From contig JAJQED010000020.1 of the NCBI GenBank assembly GCA_021201825.1, positions 43,044 through 107,043 of the forward strand: a DNA stretch of 64,000 nt, read 5' to 3'. Positions 39,829 through 50,500 of this stretch are shown here, piece by piece. The translations under genes and the position numbers were made by a program. The DNA comes from Alistipes sp. (GTDB lineage: Bacteria > Bacteroidota > Bacteroidia > Bacteroidales > Rikenellaceae). The notes under the pieces were generated by a model. It ran no database searches, had not been told where the DNA came from, and worked only from the letters and a program-made list of their open reading frames with translations. The stretch's first letter is position 1. Each line of letters starts with the position of its first letter.

Positions 39829-42027
39829 ATGAAAAAACGGCTTCTTCGGGTTATATGGTTGGCGGTAATGATTTTGGTCGTTACGGTGTCCGGTGTAGAT
39901 GGTCAGCGGCGGAAAGTGGGGGTGGTTTTGAGCGGCGGGGGTGCTAAGGGTGTGGCTCATATTTCGGCGTTGAGGGTGATCGAGGAGGCGGGGATCCCGA
40001 TAGATTATATTGCCGGGACGAGTATGGGCGCTATCATCGGGGGGTTGTACGCTATTGGGTACGATACCGGGACGTTGGATTCGCTGGTGCGGACCCAGAA
40101 TTGGACGGAGTTGCTGAGCGATCGGGTTTCCAGGCGGTATTTGTCTTTTACGGCCAAGGAGTTGTCGGAGCGTTACCTGATCACCGTGCCGTTGACCAGC
40201 CAGAGGAAGTTCCAGTTGCCTTCCGGTTTGGTGGGGGGTAATAACGTGTATAACCTGTTGACGGAATTGACTATCGGGTACCACGATTCGATACCGTTCA
40301 ACACCTTGCCGATACCGTTCGCGTGCGTAGCGTTCGATATGGTGTCGGGGGAGACGGTAACTTTGGACGAGGGGTACCTGGCAAGGGCCATCAGGTCCAG
40401 CATGTCCATTCCCGGGGCGTTCGAGCCGGTGCATATGGACGGGATGGTATTGATCGACGGGGGGATAACGAACAATTTCCCGGTCGACGTGGTCAAATCC
40501 ATGGGCGCGGATATTATTATAGGGGTGGACGTTTCGGCCGGGCCACGGACAGAGGAGGAGATCAATACCCTATCGGATATGTTCAACCAGTTGACATATT
40601 TTACAGGGGTCGAGGCTTACAGGAGGAACCGGCCGTTGGTGGACGTTTATATCCATCCGGATATAACGGGCTACGGGGCCGGGAGTTTCTCGGCCGAAGC
40701 CATAGACACACTGCTGGTCAGGGGCTTAAAAGCCTCTTATGACCAGTTCGGGGAACTGCTAGCCCTGCGGCCGCAGATAGGCCTGCCGGAGGGTTTCGTG
40801 CCGCCGCAGCGGGAGCCTGTAGAGCTGGACCAGCCCATACCGCTCGGCAGCATTACTTTCGAGGGGCTCGAGTACCAAAAAGAGAGCGCCGTGCGCCGCA
40901 TTTGCGGTCTTAAGGACAGTACGCTTGTCCGGCCGAGCGAGATACAGATAGCGGTCGAGAAACTGCAGGGTACCGAAACGTTGAGCGAGGTGAATTACCG
41001 GTTGGACGGGAGCGCGCCGTACGACCTGGTGTTCATGGTCAAAGAGAGTACGCGCAATTCCATCAGCCTCGGGCTGCGGTTCGATACCGAGGAAATGGCG
41101 GCACTGCTGTTCAACCTGAAAACCGCCGCCAACCAGATGTCCAATTCCCACTTCGACCTCACGGCAAGGCTCAGCGAGAATCCCTATATCCGGGCCTCGT
41201 ATATCCTCGGGAACGAAGTGGAGCGTAAAATGACCCTGTCCTACCAGTACAAGTATAACGATATAGGCCTTTACAGTTCCGGCAAGAAGCTGAGCAACCT
41301 TGATTTCAGCCAGCATACGGTGGACCTTAATTTTGCAAATATCCGGTTCCGTAACTTCAAGGTCGGGGTCGGGGTGATGTACGAATACCTCGATATGAGG
41401 GCGGCCCTCACTTCACGCGATACGGAATTGAACGCCCGTTCCGAGGGGATGATAAGGTACTACTCTTCAATGCAACTCGAGACCCTCGACCGGCGGTATA
41501 ACCCTAACCGGGGGATTAGCTTCACGGCGGATTATACCCTGTATACCTCCAACTTCCTCAATTACCACGGAGCCCCGCCGTTCAGCGCCGTCCACGGGGA
41601 TTTCCATACAGCCCTGTCGATCAACCGCCGGGTGACGTTCATTCCGGGGGTATTTACCCGTGTGCTGTTGGGTAACGACGTGGTGTTCCCTGCTATGAAC
41701 CTGCTGGGGGGCACCGTCCCGGGACGGTACATGAGGCAGCAGATGCCCTTTATCGGGATACAGCATTTCGAGCTGTTCGACAATGCGGTGCTGGGTGCCA
41801 GGCTCGATGTGCGCGGCCGGATCGGGAAGAAATATTTTATTTCGCTCAAAGGCAATTACCTCAAGGAGGAACACAGCCTGCTCGATATTTTCTCGGGCCG
41901 GGACGTATGGGGCGTCGGACTGTCGGGATCGGTCAACACTTTTGTCGGGCCGATCGACCTGCTGTTCGAGTATTCCAACAGGACAAAAAAACTGGGGGTT
42001 TACGCCAATCTCGGATATTATTTTTAA
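39829..42027 (+). CDS. Patatin-like phospholipase with C-terminal outer-membrane barrel (PlpD-like)
   Basis: A 732-residue protein from the ATG at 39829 (earlier in-frame starts run into the upstream REP repeat). A signal peptide (KKRLLRVIWLAVMILVVTVSGVDGQ) precedes a patatin domain with the oxyanion loop GGGAKG (36-41), nucleophile S65 in GTSMG, and catalytic Asp near 209 in DGGITNNFPVD. After about residue 330 a POTRA-like segment (ITFEGLEYQKESAVRRI...) leads into a C-terminal half of alternating beta strands ending in GVYANLGYYF with a terminal aromatic. This patatin-POTRA-barrel order is that of type Vd autotransporters such as PlpD. It probably hydrolyses phospholipids at the cell surface or outer membrane. 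Substrate unknown. Confidence 0.85.
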   Translation: MKKRLLRVIWLAVMILVVTVSGVDGQRRKVGVVLSGGGAKGVAHISALRVIEEAGIPIDYIAGTSMGAIIGGLYAIGYDTGTLDSLVRTQNWTELLSDRVSRRYLSFTAKELSERYLITVPLTSQRKFQLPSGLVGGNNVYNLLTELTIGYHDSIPFNTLPIPFACVAFDMVSGETVTLDEGYLARAIRSSMSIPGAFEPVHMDGMVLIDGGITNNFPVDVVKSMGADIIIGVDVSAGPRTEEEINTLSDMFNQLTYFTGVEAYRRNRPLVDVYIHPDITGYGAGSFSAEAIDTLLVRGLKASYDQFGELLALRPQIGLPEGFVPPQREPVELDQPIPLGSITFEGLEYQKESAVRRICGLKDSTLVRPSEIQIAVEKLQGTETLSEVNYRLDGSAPYDLVFMVKESTRNSISLGLRFDTEEMAALLFNLKTAANQMSNSHFDLTARLSENPYIRASYILGNEVERKMTLSYQYKYNDIGLYSSGKKLSNLDFSQHTVDLNFANIRFRNFKVGVGVMYEYLDMRAALTSRDTELNARSEGMIRYYSSMQLETLDRRYNPNRGISFTADYTLYTSNFLNYHGAPPFSAVHGDFHTALSINRRVTFIPGVFTRVLLGNDVVFPAMNLLGGTVPGRYMRQQMPFIGIQHFELFDNAVLGARLDVRGRIGKKYFISLKGNYLKEEHSLLDIFSGRDVWGVGLSGSVNTFVGPIDLLFEYSNRTKKLGVYANLGYYF

Positions 42028-42054
42028 ACTTGCCGGGAATATACGGGGACCATT

Positions 42055-42762
42055 ATGGAAACAAAACAGGAAGAGTTACAGGAACAGCCGGAACTGCAAC
42101 AGCCGGAACAGCGCCGCCGCAGGGGCGCGGCATGCAAGGGATTCAGGAGGTATTTCTACGATTTCCTGGTGGTGGTATGCGGCATAGCGGTAACGTTCAT
42201 GGTCAACGGCTGGATCAATTCGGGCAAGGAAAGACGGGTTGTCAACAGCCATCTCGAAGCGGTGAAACATGAACTGCGTGACAACCTCGAATATATTCTG
42301 GCCCGGACGGCATATTACGAGAAAGTGATAGACTTTGCCGATTACCTCAATTCACGGGATAAAGCCGTGCACGACCCGGAACTGGTGTGGGAAGCCTCCT
42401 ATTTCCAGGACGGCTGGAGCATCATGGAGGTATTCTCCAATCTGAAGATCGAGACCAGCGCGTTCGAATCCATGAAGACCTCTGGCGCCATGAACCTGAT
42501 GGGCGACCAGGAACTTATGCGGGCCCTGATCAAATGCTACACGGAACTGGTCTCCGCCAAAGAAGCGGTGGATGCCGTAGAAGACCGCAAATTCATCATA
42601 GCCCAAACCGCCGAAACCCACCCGACCCCCTCGGGCAGGGGAACAGATATCCTCCACCCGGCGGCATCGGAACTGTACGTATTTTACTCCAACCCGTTCC
42701 GGCTGGATATCACGCTGACCGAATGTGCGGAGATACTGCAAAATACCCTTTCCATGTTCTGA
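42055..42762 (+). CDS. One-helix membrane protein, tandem paralogue 1
   Basis: A 235-residue protein with a Gln/Glu/Arg-rich cytoplasmic start, a single transmembrane helix (about 42-58, FLVVVCGIAVTFMVNGWI), and a mainly helical soluble remainder. It shares a layout and clear local similarity with the next gene: G(I/V)A(I/V)T...WIN, then HLEAVKHELRDNLEYIL / [16 protein letters not shown], then ETSA(F/Y)(E/D)...SSGAMN. The order 'TM helix, W-x-N, long helices' recalls the Bacteroidota DUF6090 type, but I am not certain of the family. Function unknown. It starts 27 nt after the patatin-barrel gene and is probably co-transcribed. Confidence 0.6.
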   Translation: METKQEELQEQPELQQPEQRRRRGAACKGFRRYFYDFLVVVCGIAVTFMVNGWINSGKERRVVNSHLEAVKHELRDNLEYILARTAYYEKVIDFADYLNSRDKAVHDPELVWEASYFQDGWSIMEVFSNLKIETSAFESMKTSGAMNLMGDQELMRALIKCYTELVSAKEAVDAVEDRKFIIAQTAETHPTPSGRGTDILHPAASELYVFYSNPFRLDITLTECAEILQNTLSMF

Positions 42763-42789
42763 ACGGTATAACCAGAAAAAAACAACGGC

Positions 42790-43488
42790 ATGGAAAACGG
42801 CAACGAGACGGAAGTAAAAAGGACCAGGAAAAAGAGATTTTTCCTCTCGGGTACCAACTACCTGCGGGAAATTTCCGTAGTGGTGCTCGGGGTTGCGATC
42901 ACCCTGCTGGCAGGGGCATGGATAAATAACCACCAGGCAAAGAAGCAACTGCGCGGTTACCTTTCGGCGGTAAAAATGGAGATGCAGTATAACCTTGCCC
43001 TGCTGGAAGACCACCAACCGTTCTATGACCGCATGGAATCGTTCGCAACCTATCTCGTATCCCACCCCCGGGAAGACCTCGAGGCGGATTCCGTGGAGCA
43101 TCACTCCCTGTACCGCCCGCACAACAGCGTTATAAACGACTTCTTTACCCTGGCGGTCGAAACAAGTGCCTACGACATGCTGAAATCGTCCGGGGCCATG
43201 AACAATATCAAAGACCTGGATTTCCTGCAGTCCATCATGAAATGCTACAACGACCTGGCGGTGCAGAAAAAGAACAGCGACGAATATATGGACCGCAAAC
43301 TGGATCTGCTTTACAGGTGCGTTGTGGAAAACCAACTGCTGTTCACCGAATTCGACCTGCTCGATCCCCGCATGAGCGAATTGTTCTATTTTATGGCCAC
43401 ATCGCATTTCCTGCATAAAACCAACCAGAACTGCATTCTCAACCTCGAAAATACGCTCGAAATCTTCCGGCGAAAAAAAATTAACTAA
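42790..43488 (+). CDS. One-helix membrane protein, tandem paralogue 2
   Basis: A 232-residue protein with a basic N-terminus, a transmembrane helix at about residues 29-47 ([18 protein letters not shown]), and a helical domain. It is a paralogue of the preceding gene: [33 protein letters not shown] matches ETSAFESMKTSGAMNLMGDQELMRALIKCYTEL. They probably arose by tandem duplication. The stop codon overlaps the smpB promoter. Function unknown. Confidence 0.6.
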   Translation: MENGNETEVKRTRKKRFFLSGTNYLREISVVVLGVAITLLAGAWINNHQAKKQLRGYLSAVKMEMQYNLALLEDHQPFYDRMESFATYLVSHPREDLEADSVEHHSLYRPHNSVINDFFTLAVETSAYDMLKSSGAMNNIKDLDFLQSIMKCYNDLAVQKKNSDEYMDRKLDLLYRCVVENQLLFTEFDLLDPRMSELFYFMATSHFLHKTNQNCILNLENTLEIFRRKKIN

Positions 43489-43493
43489 ATTTG
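43486..43493 (+). promoter_or_regulatory. -7 box for smpB
   Basis: TAAATTTG overlaps the end of the preceding gene, 21 nt before the smpB ATG, and matches TAnnTTTG. The transcript would have a very short leader. Confidence 0.5.
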
Positions 43494-43513
43494 CACCCCC
43501 TGCAGATGCGCCG

Positions 43514-43969
43514 ATGACAGACTACCGTAACATAAATATCAAGAACAAGCGGGCCACGTTCGACTATGAAATCCTCGAAACATGGACCGCCGGGATCGTT
43601 CTGACCGGCACGGAGATAAAATCGCTCCGCCTCGGCAAAGCCTCCATGGTAGACTGTTACTGCTACGTAGATCGCGGGGAAGTCTATATCCGAGGCCTCA
43701 ACATATCGGAATACCACTGGGGTACCTACAACAACCACCAACCCCGCCGTGACCGCAAACTGCTGCTGCAAAAACGCGAAATATCCAAAATTACCCGGGC
43801 CTTTCAGGATAAAGGCCTCACCATCGTCGGCCTCCGCCTCTTTATAAATGACCGTGGCCTCGCAAAAGTCGTCATAGGCCTCGGACGCGGCCGTAAAGCA
43901 TACGACAAACGCGACTACATAAAAGAAAAAGATGTAAAACGGGAACTCGACAGAAATTTCAAAAAGTAA
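43514..43969 (+). CDS. smpB: SsrA-binding protein
   Basis: Binds tmRNA and brings it to stalled ribosomes for trans-translation. The 151-residue protein has [42 protein letters not shown], the [14 protein letters not shown] loop, and a basic C-terminal tail ([26 protein letters not shown]) that acts in the mRNA channel. The tmRNA gene is not in the window. Confidence 0.96.
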   Translation: MTDYRNINIKNKRATFDYEILETWTAGIVLTGTEIKSLRLGKASMVDCYCYVDRGEVYIRGLNISEYHWGTYNNHQPRRDRKLLLQKREISKITRAFQDKGLTIVGLRLFINDRGLAKVVIGLGRGRKAYDKRDYIKEKDVKRELDRNFKK

Positions 43970-44024
43970 ACCCTATATCTCCCAGTACCCGGGAAATATA
44001 AATATACTTTTCTTCTCTTCCTTT

Positions 44025-44340
44025 CCCGTCATTGCGAGGGCTGAAAGCCCGAAGCAATCTCGGTCATTGCATTTCTAATTAAGATTGCCACGGCGCTCCG
44101 CTCCTCGCAAGGACGTTTATTTTTGCTCGCAATTACAGTTGGTACTGCCTTGTGCATTTTCTGTTATTTCCTTTTCCACTTTTGCTTGTCCAAAAGTGGA
44201 GCAAAAGACACCGCTGCCATCTACCCGGCGTTGCTTGCGGGAACTTCCCGTGCTACACGGTAGCCCGGGTGATTTCCCTCCCGCAACTTCTTCCCGTGTC
44301 GATGGTACAGCGGGTTATATTCCCGGCTTCGCCGGGACAG
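44025..44340. repeat. Dispersed repeat, copy B (inverted, ~316 bp)
   Basis: Reverse-complement copy of 39432-39748. The two copies flank the patatin, paralogue and smpB genes. The frame 44152-44370 encodes a peptide similar to one read in the reversed frame of copy A (shared HRCHL...GNFPCYTVARVISLPQL), but the peptide looks like translated repeat, not a gene. Confidence 0.8.
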
Positions 44341-44372
44341 ATTGCCACGGCGCTCCGCTCCTCGCAATGACG
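44340..44372. repeat. REP-like palindrome (GATTGCCACGGCGCTCC type)
   Basis: GATTGCCACGGCGCTCC followed by GCTCCTCGCAATGACG; variants occur at 44083-44114 and 39657-39692. It matches a dispersed palindrome type seen in many bacterial genomes (general knowledge). Confidence 0.65.
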
Positions 44373-44474
44373 TATAGAATTTGCTGGCAATGCCGTCGCG
44401 TCTATTCCCGTTATGGCGTTCGTATCCTGTCATAGCGAACATTCCCCCATCATTGGGATTCGTGAGGAAAAAGA

Positions 44475-44507
44475 AGAGGGTGCCAGCAAAAAGCTATGGC
44501 ACCCTCT
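44475..44507 (-). terminator. Terminator of the ppiD-like gene
   Basis: Perfect 11-bp stem (44475-44485 and 44497-44507). On the minus strand it is followed by TCTTTTTCC. It lies about 200 nt past the ppiD-like stop codon. The intervening stretch is non-coding and contains CTTTGGTTCTTT, like the palindrome area at 57370. Confidence 0.7.
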
Positions 44508-44710
44508 CCTTATTACTTGACTGAAATGGAGGGAAACGAAGTTCCCAATAAAGTTAGTTCCTGATTTTGCGTCATCTCTCGGCACCGAAAACAAGTTTTC
44601 ATGCTCTCATTCCTCGCAAAATTCTTTGGTTCTTTATCTTCGATTTCTTCTTCCTTGCATGGGATAGCCTGCCAGCAGTCTCTCCCCATGTTGCGTTCGT
44701 CAGCTATTAT

Positions 44711-46759
44711 TTAGAAGTACCTTACGCGGTTGTCTTTTATTTTGGCGGCTTCGGACAGCGCTTGTTCGAGTCGTTGGTCGAGGTATGCTTCCGAGGAGGC
44801 GTCTATGCGGATGCGTTCGCTTTCGGGGGTGGCGTCATCGTCGGTTACTACGGAGTCGACCTGGAAGAGGTAAATACCCATGTCCCCTTTGACCGGTTTA
44901 GCCAGGTGGTTGGGTGTGGCGGCCGATACTGCCCCGATCAGGCGGGGTTCCACCCCGATGCCGTCGATAACGAACGGGTTGAACGAGACTCCGGACACTT
45001 CCCGGGGGTCGGCACCGATCGACGAGGCGGCTTCGGCGAGCGTGGAGCCGGCGAGGTCTTTGAGGATCAGGTCGGCTTTTTTCTGTTTTACCACGATGGG
45101 CCTGATCTGGTCTACAACGTCTTCCGGTTTTGCATATTCGTCACTGCGCACTTCGGTCAGGGCGGCGATCACATAGCTGTTGCCGATCTCTTTGACGTCG
45201 GAGACCTGGCCTTTCTTGTTCTCGAATGCCCAGCGTACCAGTTCGCGCGAGTCTTCCAGGCCGGAGACCGTGCGGTCGGTATTGCGGATACGGGCTACCC
45301 TTTTTGCGAGGGCTTCTTCCGTAGCGGCTTTCTTGAAGTTGTCATACGAGCCGGAGGCCGAGTTGTAGAATTTGCTTGCCTGGGCATAGATCTCCTGCTG
45401 GGTGGCCGAACTCGGGTCAACTTTGTAGCGGATGGTGGCAACCTGGGCACGGCGTACGAGAGGCGCTTTGTGGGTGAGTTCCACGATATGGATACCGTAA
45501 CCGGTTTCCAGGACTATCACTTCACCGACACGCGCGTCCATGAGGGGATTACTGAATTCCGGCACCATGTATTCCGGGTTGAATTCCCCGAGGTCGCCGC
45601 CGTTCATCTGTGCCGACGGGTCCTGCGAGTATTGCAGGGCCAGCAGTTCGAAATCCTCTCCCTGCCGGATCAGGCCGGCCAGGCTGTCGGCCAGCGCCCT
45701 CTCGGTGTAGGGAAGCAGGATATGCCGAGCGCCGAGCGTTTCGGGAGCCATTTTCACATCCCCCAGGCGGGCGATGGTATAGGAGTCGCCGACCAGCTCG
45801 GGACCGTACATCCCGTCCGGGTTGTTGAACAGGGCGGCCGCGATGGGACCATCCACTTCGTTCTCGGTCAGGTACATCTGGCTGGGCGGGGTCTGGGAGT
45901 TGAGCAGGGCGTACTGCATCGGGTTCTCGGCCTCGGCGAATTCGGTCGCGATGGTGGTGATGTAGCGTTCCGCTTCGTCATAGTCAGCGTTGGAGGGAAG
46001 CAGGTCGAAGACCACGTATTCGATCTCCCGGCTGGGCTGCTGGCGGTAACGTCCCTTATGCTCGTTATAATACTGTTTGATGTCGGACATGGTGACCGTT
46101 ACCAGGCTGTCCGGAACGCTCGAATAGTCCTTGCCGGCAACGGTGATATTATACTCCGTATTGGTGGCCACAAGGCCGGCCTCCACTTCAAGGTCCGTCA
46201 CATATATCCCTTTCTGCACCAGTGTATAGAATTTGCTGGCGGACCGCTGGTCGTTCATCTGTTCAACCATATACTCCCACACGGCGCGCAGGCGTCCCGA
46301 GAAATCGTAGTCCAGCTGCATCACAAAAGTGCTCAGCATGGCTGGATCGTAGAGGCCGTTCTGCGGGTTTGCGAAGTTGCCCATGATGATAGGGGAGAGA
46401 TACTGCCCGTTCACCATATCCGCCTGCTCTGCCTCGGAGTTGCTGAGACCCAGCTTTCTGAAGCCAGGGCGGTAGGCATATTTCGCGATGAGCGACTGCC
46501 ATGCGTTGTTGCGGGCCACGTCGCTCTCCTCCAGGGAGAGGGCGTCCCGGTTGTACATAGTCTGGGCCAGGAGCTGGTAATGTTCCGACTCGAAATAATA
46601 CTCCTCGTACCCGACTTTATGACCGTTTATCGTACCCACTGTAGTCGATGAACAGCTTTGTGGCACGAAGTCGCCCATAAGGAACGCGATGAGCGCGATA
46701 CCGATTACAATGGAGATGATTATCCCGCCGCGTGTCCGTAACGTATTTAAACTTGCCAT
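44711..46759 (-). CDS. PpiD/SurA-like periplasmic peptidyl-prolyl isomerase
   Basis: A 682-residue protein with an N-terminal membrane anchor (about residues 12-28, GIIISIVIGIALIAFLMG), a SurA/PpiD-type N domain (TINGHKVGYEEYYFESEHYQLL...), and a parvulin domain at about 340-435 (GARHILLPYTE...GEDFELLALQYSQDPSAQMNGGDLGEF...GYGIHIVELTHK). A second, more divergent parvulin-like stretch follows (about 455-580). It would fold outer-membrane and secreted proteins at the periplasmic face of the inner membrane. A -7 box lies 62 nt upstream and a strong terminator downstream, so it is a single-gene unit. Confidence 0.87.
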   Translation of the reverse strand: MASLNTLRTRGGIIISIVIGIALIAFLMGDFVPQSCSSTTVGTINGHKVGYEEYYFESEHYQLLAQTMYNRDALSLEESDVARNNAWQSLIAKYAYRPGFRKLGLSNSEAEQADMVNGQYLSPIIMGNFANPQNGLYDPAMLSTFVMQLDYDFSGRLRAVWEYMVEQMNDQRSASKFYTLVQKGIYVTDLEVEAGLVATNTEYNITVAGKDYSSVPDSLVTVTMSDIKQYYNEHKGRYRQQPSREIEYVVFDLLPSNADYDEAERYITTIATEFAEAENPMQYALLNSQTPPSQMYLTENEVDGPIAAALFNNPDGMYGPELVGDSYTIARLGDVKMAPETLGARHILLPYTERALADSLAGLIRQGEDFELLALQYSQDPSAQMNGGDLGEFNPEYMVPEFSNPLMDARVGEVIVLETGYGIHIVELTHKAPLVRRAQVATIRYKVDPSSATQQEIYAQASKFYNSASGSYDNFKKAATEEALAKRVARIRNTDRTVSGLEDSRELVRWAFENKKGQVSDVKEIGNSYVIAALTEVRSDEYAKPEDVVDQIRPIVVKQKKADLILKDLAGSTLAEAASSIGADPREVSGVSFNPFVIDGIGVEPRLIGAVSAATPNHLAKPVKGDMGIYLFQVDSVVTDDDATPESERIRIDASSEAYLDQRLEQALSEAAKIKDNRVRYF

Positions 46760-46820
46760 CTTATATGTATAAAATATTTAGCTTTAATCTGCCGGGCCGC
46801 TCCCGGTCCGGTTCAACCGC

Positions 46821-46828
46821 CAAAGATA
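46821..46828 (-). promoter_or_regulatory. -7 box for the ppiD-like gene
   Basis: TATCTTTG on the minus strand matches TAnnTTTG. The leader would be about 55 nt. Confidence 0.45.
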
Positions 46829-46955
46829 ACCAAAATTCCCGACTGGTAAAATACTTTATCTTTTCCGGTGTGGTTAACCGCCGGGAATATTACCCCACCG
46901 GGCGCTTTTTTGCCGTCCGACGGCCTCACCGGTAAACGAAGTCGGCATTAAAAAC

Positions 46956-46963
46956 TATCTTTG
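46956..46963 (+). promoter_or_regulatory. -7 box for dCMP deaminase
   Basis: TATCTTTG, 21 nt before the ATG at 46984, gives a very short leader. Confidence 0.5.
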
Positions 46964-46983
46964 CAGCTGTAAACAGCAACGTT

Positions 46984-47424
46984 ATGGGCTACCACGAGGA
47001 AAAACAACGCCAGCTCGACCTGCGATATATACGCATGGCGCGCATTTGGGCCGAGAATTCTTACTGCCACCGCCGAAAGGTGGGCGCGCTTATCGTCAAG
47101 GACAAGATGATAATTTCGGACGGGTACAACGGCACCCCGTCCGGCTTCGAGAACCTGTGCGAGGACGAACAGGGGCTGACCAAACCCTACGTCCTGCATG
47201 CCGAGGCCAACGCCATAACCAAGGTCGCAAAGAGCGCAAACAGCAGCGAGGGGGCCACGCTCTATATCACCGCCATGCCCTGCATCGAATGCTCTAAACT
47301 TATTATCCAGGCCGGTATCGTCCGGGTGGTCTACTGCGACAGTTACCACTCGCGGGATGGCCTCGAACTGCTCCGGCGTATCGGGATCGAGACCGTGCAG
47401 ATCGACGACGAACAGTGTAAATAA
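46984..47424 (+). CDS. dCMP deaminase family protein
   Basis: Zinc hydrolase that deaminates dCMP to dUMP, feeding thymidylate synthesis. The 146-residue protein has the family motifs: the His-Ala-Glu catalytic triad (VLHAEANAI) and the PCIEC zinc motif, with substrate-loop NGTPSGFENLCED. The class also contains ComEB. It has its own promoter and a strong terminator downstream. Confidence 0.88.
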   Translation: MGYHEEKQRQLDLRYIRMARIWAENSYCHRRKVGALIVKDKMIISDGYNGTPSGFENLCEDEQGLTKPYVLHAEANAITKVAKSANSSEGATLYITAMPCIECSKLIIQAGIVRVVYCDSYHSRDGLELLRRIGIETVQIDDEQCK

Positions 47425-47480
47425 CGAAATATAACTTACCGCCGGGGTATTCCCGGACGCGGAGGCAAAGCGTAATAAAT

Positions 47481-47515
47481 AATTAAGCCCGGTCGACAAT
47501 CGACCGGGCTTAATT
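47481..47515. terminator. Bidirectional terminator between dCMP deaminase and glycogen fusion
   Basis: Perfect 16-bp stem (47481-47496 and 47500-47515) with a 3-nt loop, between convergent genes. The flanks are A/T-rich on both sides. Confidence 0.75.
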
Positions 47516-47530
47516 GTTATTAAGTGAGGT

Positions 47531-50500
47531 TTAAGCCCACTTAACAAGGGCGAAGTCCATCCGGTGGGGAAGTTTCGCGTTGCGGGGATATACCCTTACC
47601 GCGAGGTCGTAGGTTCCCGTGCCTGTGGGCAGCATCTCGAGCGAGTAGTAGGCGTTGTTGCCCTCTTTTTTCACGAATTCGAGCTGGTGCCGACCGCGCA
47701 CCTGTATGTCGGATGCGGTGTTGATCTGGCGCGCGATCACCAGTTCCACCCCGATATCCTCCGGGTTCAGGCCGTCGATATCCACGACTACCTGCACCTT
47801 ATAGGGAGTATCGAGCATTACGGCCGCCTTACCCATATCGGACTGCTCTACGCTTACAACCCGGACCTTGTCCCATGCGTTGCTAACCCGGCGTTTCCAT
47901 GCGGCGATCTCCCGGGCAAGGGTAAAGTCCTGCGCGATCATCATACGGTTGCGCTCGTACAACTTCCCGTAGAACCGCTGTTCGTAATCGCGAAGCATCC
48001 GGTTGGTGGTGAAGTTCGAAGCTATGTCGGAGATACAGTTCTTCATCGTATGGATCCACTGGTGCGGTATGTTGTCCTGCGAGCGGTTATAGTACATCGG
48101 GACGATCTGTTCCTCGATAGTGGTATAGATCAGTTCGGCGTCGAGCTGGTTCTGGAAATTCTGGTCCGTGTAGGTCCTCTCCATCGGGAGCATCCATCCG
48201 GCTCCCTCCTTGTATCCCTCTACCCACCAGCCGTCCAGCACGCTGAACTGCATTACCCCGTTCATCACGGCCTTTTCGCCGCTGGTCCCCGAAGCTTCGA
48301 GCGGACGGGTAGGCGTATTGAGCCATACGTCCACACCCTGCACCATCTTACGGGCAATATCCATGTCGTAATTTTGCAGGAAGATAACCTTCCCGGCGAA
48401 CTGCGGCATGGCCGATACTTCCACGATCCGCTTTATCAGGTCCTGCCCCGGTTTGTCGTTCGGGTGGGCCTTGCCGGCGAAGACGAACTGCACCGGGCGC
48501 TCGGGATTGTTCACCAGCTGGGCCAGCCTCTCGAGATTGGTAAAAAGCAGGTGCGCCCGTTTGTAGGTGGCGAAGCGGCGCGCGAAGCCGATAGTCAGCA
48601 CATCCGGTTTGAGCGAATCGATAATGCGCACGATCTGCCCGGGGGAGGCGAACAGCATCTGCTGGGGATCGGTCAGCCTCTTGCGGATATGGCGGATCAG
48701 TTTATCCTTCAGGTACATCCTCTCATTCCACAGCTCCTCGTCGGCTATCTCATGCACTTTCTGCCATGCCGGTATGTCGTAGTCCTTTTGGTTGAAACCC
48801 TCCGGGAAATACTTCTGGTAGAGCTTGCGCAGGTTGGGCGCGGTCCAGGTCGGGAAATGAACACCGTTGGTCACGTAACCGATATGCAGCTCGTCCTTGA
48901 AATATCCTGGCCACATCGCGCCCAATATATCCTTACTTACCTCCCCGTGCAGCCAGCTCACGCCGTTTACTTCCTGCGAGAGATTGGATGCGAGGAAGCT
49001 CATTGAGAACTTCTCGTTGGGGTCGTTCGGATTGATACGGCCCAGGTTGATGAACTGGTCCCAGGTTATATCCAGCCGGTCCGGGTAGTGGGACATATAC
49101 TGCCGTATCATCGACTCGGGGAATGCGTCATGGCCTGCCGGAACGGGCGTATGTGTGGTGAACAGCGACGAGGAACGGACTACCTCCAGCGCCTCGCTGA
49201 ACGAGAGTTTCGATTTGTTCACCAGGTTCCGTATCCGCTCTATGCCTATAAATGCCGCGTGGCCCTCGTTGCAATGGTAGACGTCCTGCCTGATTCCCAG
49301 CTCGTTCAGGGTGCGGATGCCGCCGATGCCGAGCAGGATCTCCTGCTTGAGCCTGTTCTCCCAGTCGCCGCCGTAGAGGTGGTGGGTGATCGTGCGGTCC
49401 TCCTCGAGGTTGAGGTCATGGTCCGTGTCGAGCAGATAGAGGTCGGTGCGGCCCACTTCACATTTCCATATACGGGCCGTAAGCGTACGCCCGGGCAGCG
49501 CAATATTGATACTGCTCCAGTTGCCGTCCGCGTCACGGGCGGGAGTGATGGGGAGTTTCGAGAAGTTCTGGGCCTCGTAGCCCGCTTCCTGCTCGCCCTG
49601 TGCCGAGAGTTTCTGCGTGAAATACCCGTAGCGGTAGAGCAGCCCGACGGCAACCATCGGGACGTTCTTGTCGCTGGCCTCTTTCAGGTAGTCCCCGGCG
49701 AGGATACCCAGACCCCCGGAATATATCTTGAGCGAGCTGTGCAGCCCGTATTCCATACTGAAATAGGCGATCTTCGGCCCTTTGGCCGTTTTCTTTTCGT
49801 CCATATAGGCGGTGAAGACCGAGTAGACGGAATCCATCTTGGCAAGGAATTCCTTGTCCGCCTCCAGCTCCCTCACCCGGCTCACGTTCAGTTTGTCCAA
49901 CAGCACGATTGGGTTCTTCTCGCTCTCCTGCCACAGCTCGGGGTCGATATACTCGAACAGTTCGTGTGCGCCCGAAGTCCATGACCACCATAAGTTGCGC
50001 GAGAGTACTTCGAGGGGATGCAGCCGTTCCGGCAGCGACTTCTCGATCATTATGCGGGTCCAGGTCGGCGAATTGCTCACCAACTGCTGGCGAACGAAAT
50101 TGATCTGCTCGTAATGCGCGCCCCCGCCCTCGTAGATCACCTTGTTGGTCCGTGAAATGGCATGGTCTATAGCGATGGAGTAGGCTTTCCAGTAATGTTC
50201 GATAAGGTTTTTCCACAGGGCGGATTTCGAGATCTCGAATGCCGACTCCCGGGCCTGCCGGTATTGTTTCTCGGACATCGCGGCATACCGCATGATCTCC
50301 GACGCTATGCTGTCAATCACGTAACCGTCGTTGTCGTCCGTGCGTTCGATCACGTCGATGCCGTTATGCCCCGCATTGTGCCTGTCCACCCAAAGGCCGT
50401 ACCCGGCAAGGGTCGTGGTTACGGTCGGCACCCAGAACGCTACGCTCTCGAGCGGGGTGTAACCCCACGGTTCATAGTATGATGCGAACACCGTTATATC

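Larger units (their letters stand above)
43970..44474. other. Repeat-filled gap between smpB and the ppiD terminator
   Basis: No convincing gene. It holds REP-like palindromes (44028-44060, 44083-44114 and 44340-44372) and dispersed-repeat copy B (44025-44340, inverted relative to copy A). Confidence 0.7.

Noticed and set aside
44152..44370. 72-residue frame with a hydrophobic start in repeat copy B
   Set aside because: Lies entirely in a dispersed repeat; treated as translated repeat and only reported as a low-interest finding.
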